Of a stretch of 38,291 nucleotides of DNA, positions 37,664 to 38,291 are shown one piece after another; within the stretch, counting starts at the first letter, position 1; the number at the start of each line of letters is the position of its first letter. Position numbers and translations under genes: made by a program. Under the pieces are notes generated by a model that had not been told where the DNA came from, made no database searches, and saw nothing but the letters and a program-made list of their open reading frames with translations. Location of the stretch: the NCBI GenBank assembly GCA_025450615.1, contig JANWHC010000028.1, positions 1 to 38,291 of the forward strand, read 5' to 3'. This DNA is from Minisyncoccota bacterium (GTDB lineage Bacteria > Patescibacteriota > Minisyncoccia > Phycocordibacterales > DATDWN01).

Positions 37664-38291
37664 ATGCAACACAAAACTGTTCTTTTACAAGAAGCAATAG
37701 ATGGGCTGCAATTAAAGGAAGGTGAAGTTTTTGTTGATGGTACTTTAGGTGGTGGAGGGCACACTTTAGAAGTTTTCAATCGCTTCAACGATAAAGTTCG
37801 ACTTATTGGTATCGATTTAGATATTGACGCTGAAGTGAGAGCGAAAAAAAGACTACCTAAAAATACTGAGTTTGAATTTCTTTATGGAAGTTTTCGAAAC
37901 ATGAGAACTTTACTCAAAGATATAAACGTAACCGAAGTCGACAAAATTTTACTAGACATAGGATTATCCTCAAATCAGTTTGAAGATTCAGGTCGGGGAT
38001 TCTCGTTTCAAAAAAATGAGCCTCTGATCATGTCCTTCAAAAAGGATTTGAAACCAGAGGACTTAACTGCTCGCGAAATAGTAAACACTTGGGATTTAGA
38101 AAATATTTCAACTATTTTGAAAAGCTATGGTGAAGAGCAGTTTGCTTGGAAGATAGCTAAAGCCATCGTGGCCAGACGAGTAGAGAAGTCAATTGATACA
38201 ACTTTCGATCTAGTAGAAATAATCAAGATTGCAACTCCAAAGTGGTATGGGCATAAAAAAATCCATCCTGCCACTAAAACCTTTCAAGCCC
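37664..38291 (+). CDS. rsmH: 16S rRNA (cytosine-1402-N4)-methyltransferase, partial at window end
   Basis: 209 complete codons are visible from ATG 37664, and the frame is open to the window edge. The order mraZ-rsmH (mraW) is the conserved dcw start. Sequence matches RsmH: HKTVLLQEAIDGL, the SAM-binding VDGTLGGGGHT, LIGIDLDIDA, DKILLDIGLSSNQFEDSGRGFSF, NEPLIMSF (usually GPLDMRM) and KIHPATKTFQA just before the cut. It methylates C1402 of 16S rRNA in the decoding site. The PLDMRM variant is notable, but the fold blocks are intact. Confidence 0.94.
   Translation, partial: MQHKTVLLQEAIDGLQLKEGEVFVDGTLGGGGHTLEVFNRFNDKVRLIGIDLDIDAEVRAKKRLPKNTEFEFLYGSFRNMRTLLKDINVTEVDKILLDIGLSSNQFEDSGRGFSFQKNEPLIMSFKKDLKPEDLTAREIVNTWDLENISTILKSYGEEQFAWKIAKAIVARRVEKSIDTTFDLVEIIKIATPKWYGHKKIHPATKTFQA

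Noticed and set aside
1..38291. CRISPR array, insertion sequence with transposase, prophage genes
   Set aside because: No regularly spaced repeats, transposase, integrase or phage structural genes were seen on either strand.

Overview
The window looks like a chromosomal segment of a small-genome bacterium of the Candidate Phyla Radiation (Patescibacteria), most likely Parcubacteria/Paceibacteria. This is inferred from gene style: AT-rich compact core genes, shortened or degenerate versions of universal proteins (ProRS without its editing domain, an 88-residue MreD, a PriA that has lost its ATPase motifs), and -10 boxes placed almost directly before start codons. No rRNA is present to confirm it. 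TGA is used as a stop, so the code is standard.

Layout. 1-3516: end of the housekeeping sigma factor (rpoD), a small zinc-ribbon gene, and a UvrD-like helicase fused to a RecB-type nuclease. 3513-5467: DsbA-like thioredoxin protein, uppP, then two short orphan transcription units with terminators. 5468-8499: a DEDD exonuclease, two nested inverted-repeat elements, hisS and truB. 8500-9780: three consecutive small helix-turn-helix genes, each a self-contained cassette. 9801-17512: typA, a DedA protein, membrane proteins, a DUF378 protein, a YtxJ-type bacilliredoxin, an ABC exporter, a lone response regulator, a YggT protein and a VOC protein. 17590-21110: secreted metalloprotease-like protein, membrane-anchored MBL hydrolase, YpfJ-type metallopeptidase, tRNA-Asn with a degenerate copy of its 3' end downstream, and a secreted protein with a possible JAMM-like motif. 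21142-29282: raiA; priA-def-fmt on the minus strand; PEGA protein; mreB, holB, frr, rseP. 29283-29758: two apparent non-coding RNA genes. 29759-38291: proS, mreB-mreC-mreD-mrdA, greA, lysS, and the start of the dcw cluster (mraZ, rsmH), cut by the window end.

The genes fall into two expression classes. Core genes have no Shine-Dalgarno (SD) sequence, and a TATAAT-like box usually ends 6-8 nt before the ATG, which predicts leaderless mRNAs. Seven accessory units (322, 5319, 8574, 8980, 9458, 18196 minus, 20317) have strong SDs, visibly higher GC and different codon use, and each ends in a long-stem intrinsic terminator. They encode a zinc ribbon, three HTH proteins, two secreted proteins and a 17-codon ORF. 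One of the two candidate RNAs between rseP and proS carries the anti-SD octamer CACCTCCT and could in principle act on the SD-led class; this link is speculative.

Functionally the segment combines translation (hisS, proS, lysS, truB, frr, fmt, def, typA, raiA, tRNA-Asn), rod-shape and peptidoglycan synthesis (two mreB, mreC, mreD, mrdA, uppP, mraZ, rsmH), DNA maintenance (helicase-nuclease, PriA-like, holB, exonuclease) and envelope stress or proteolysis (rseP, metallopeptidases, ABC exporter).
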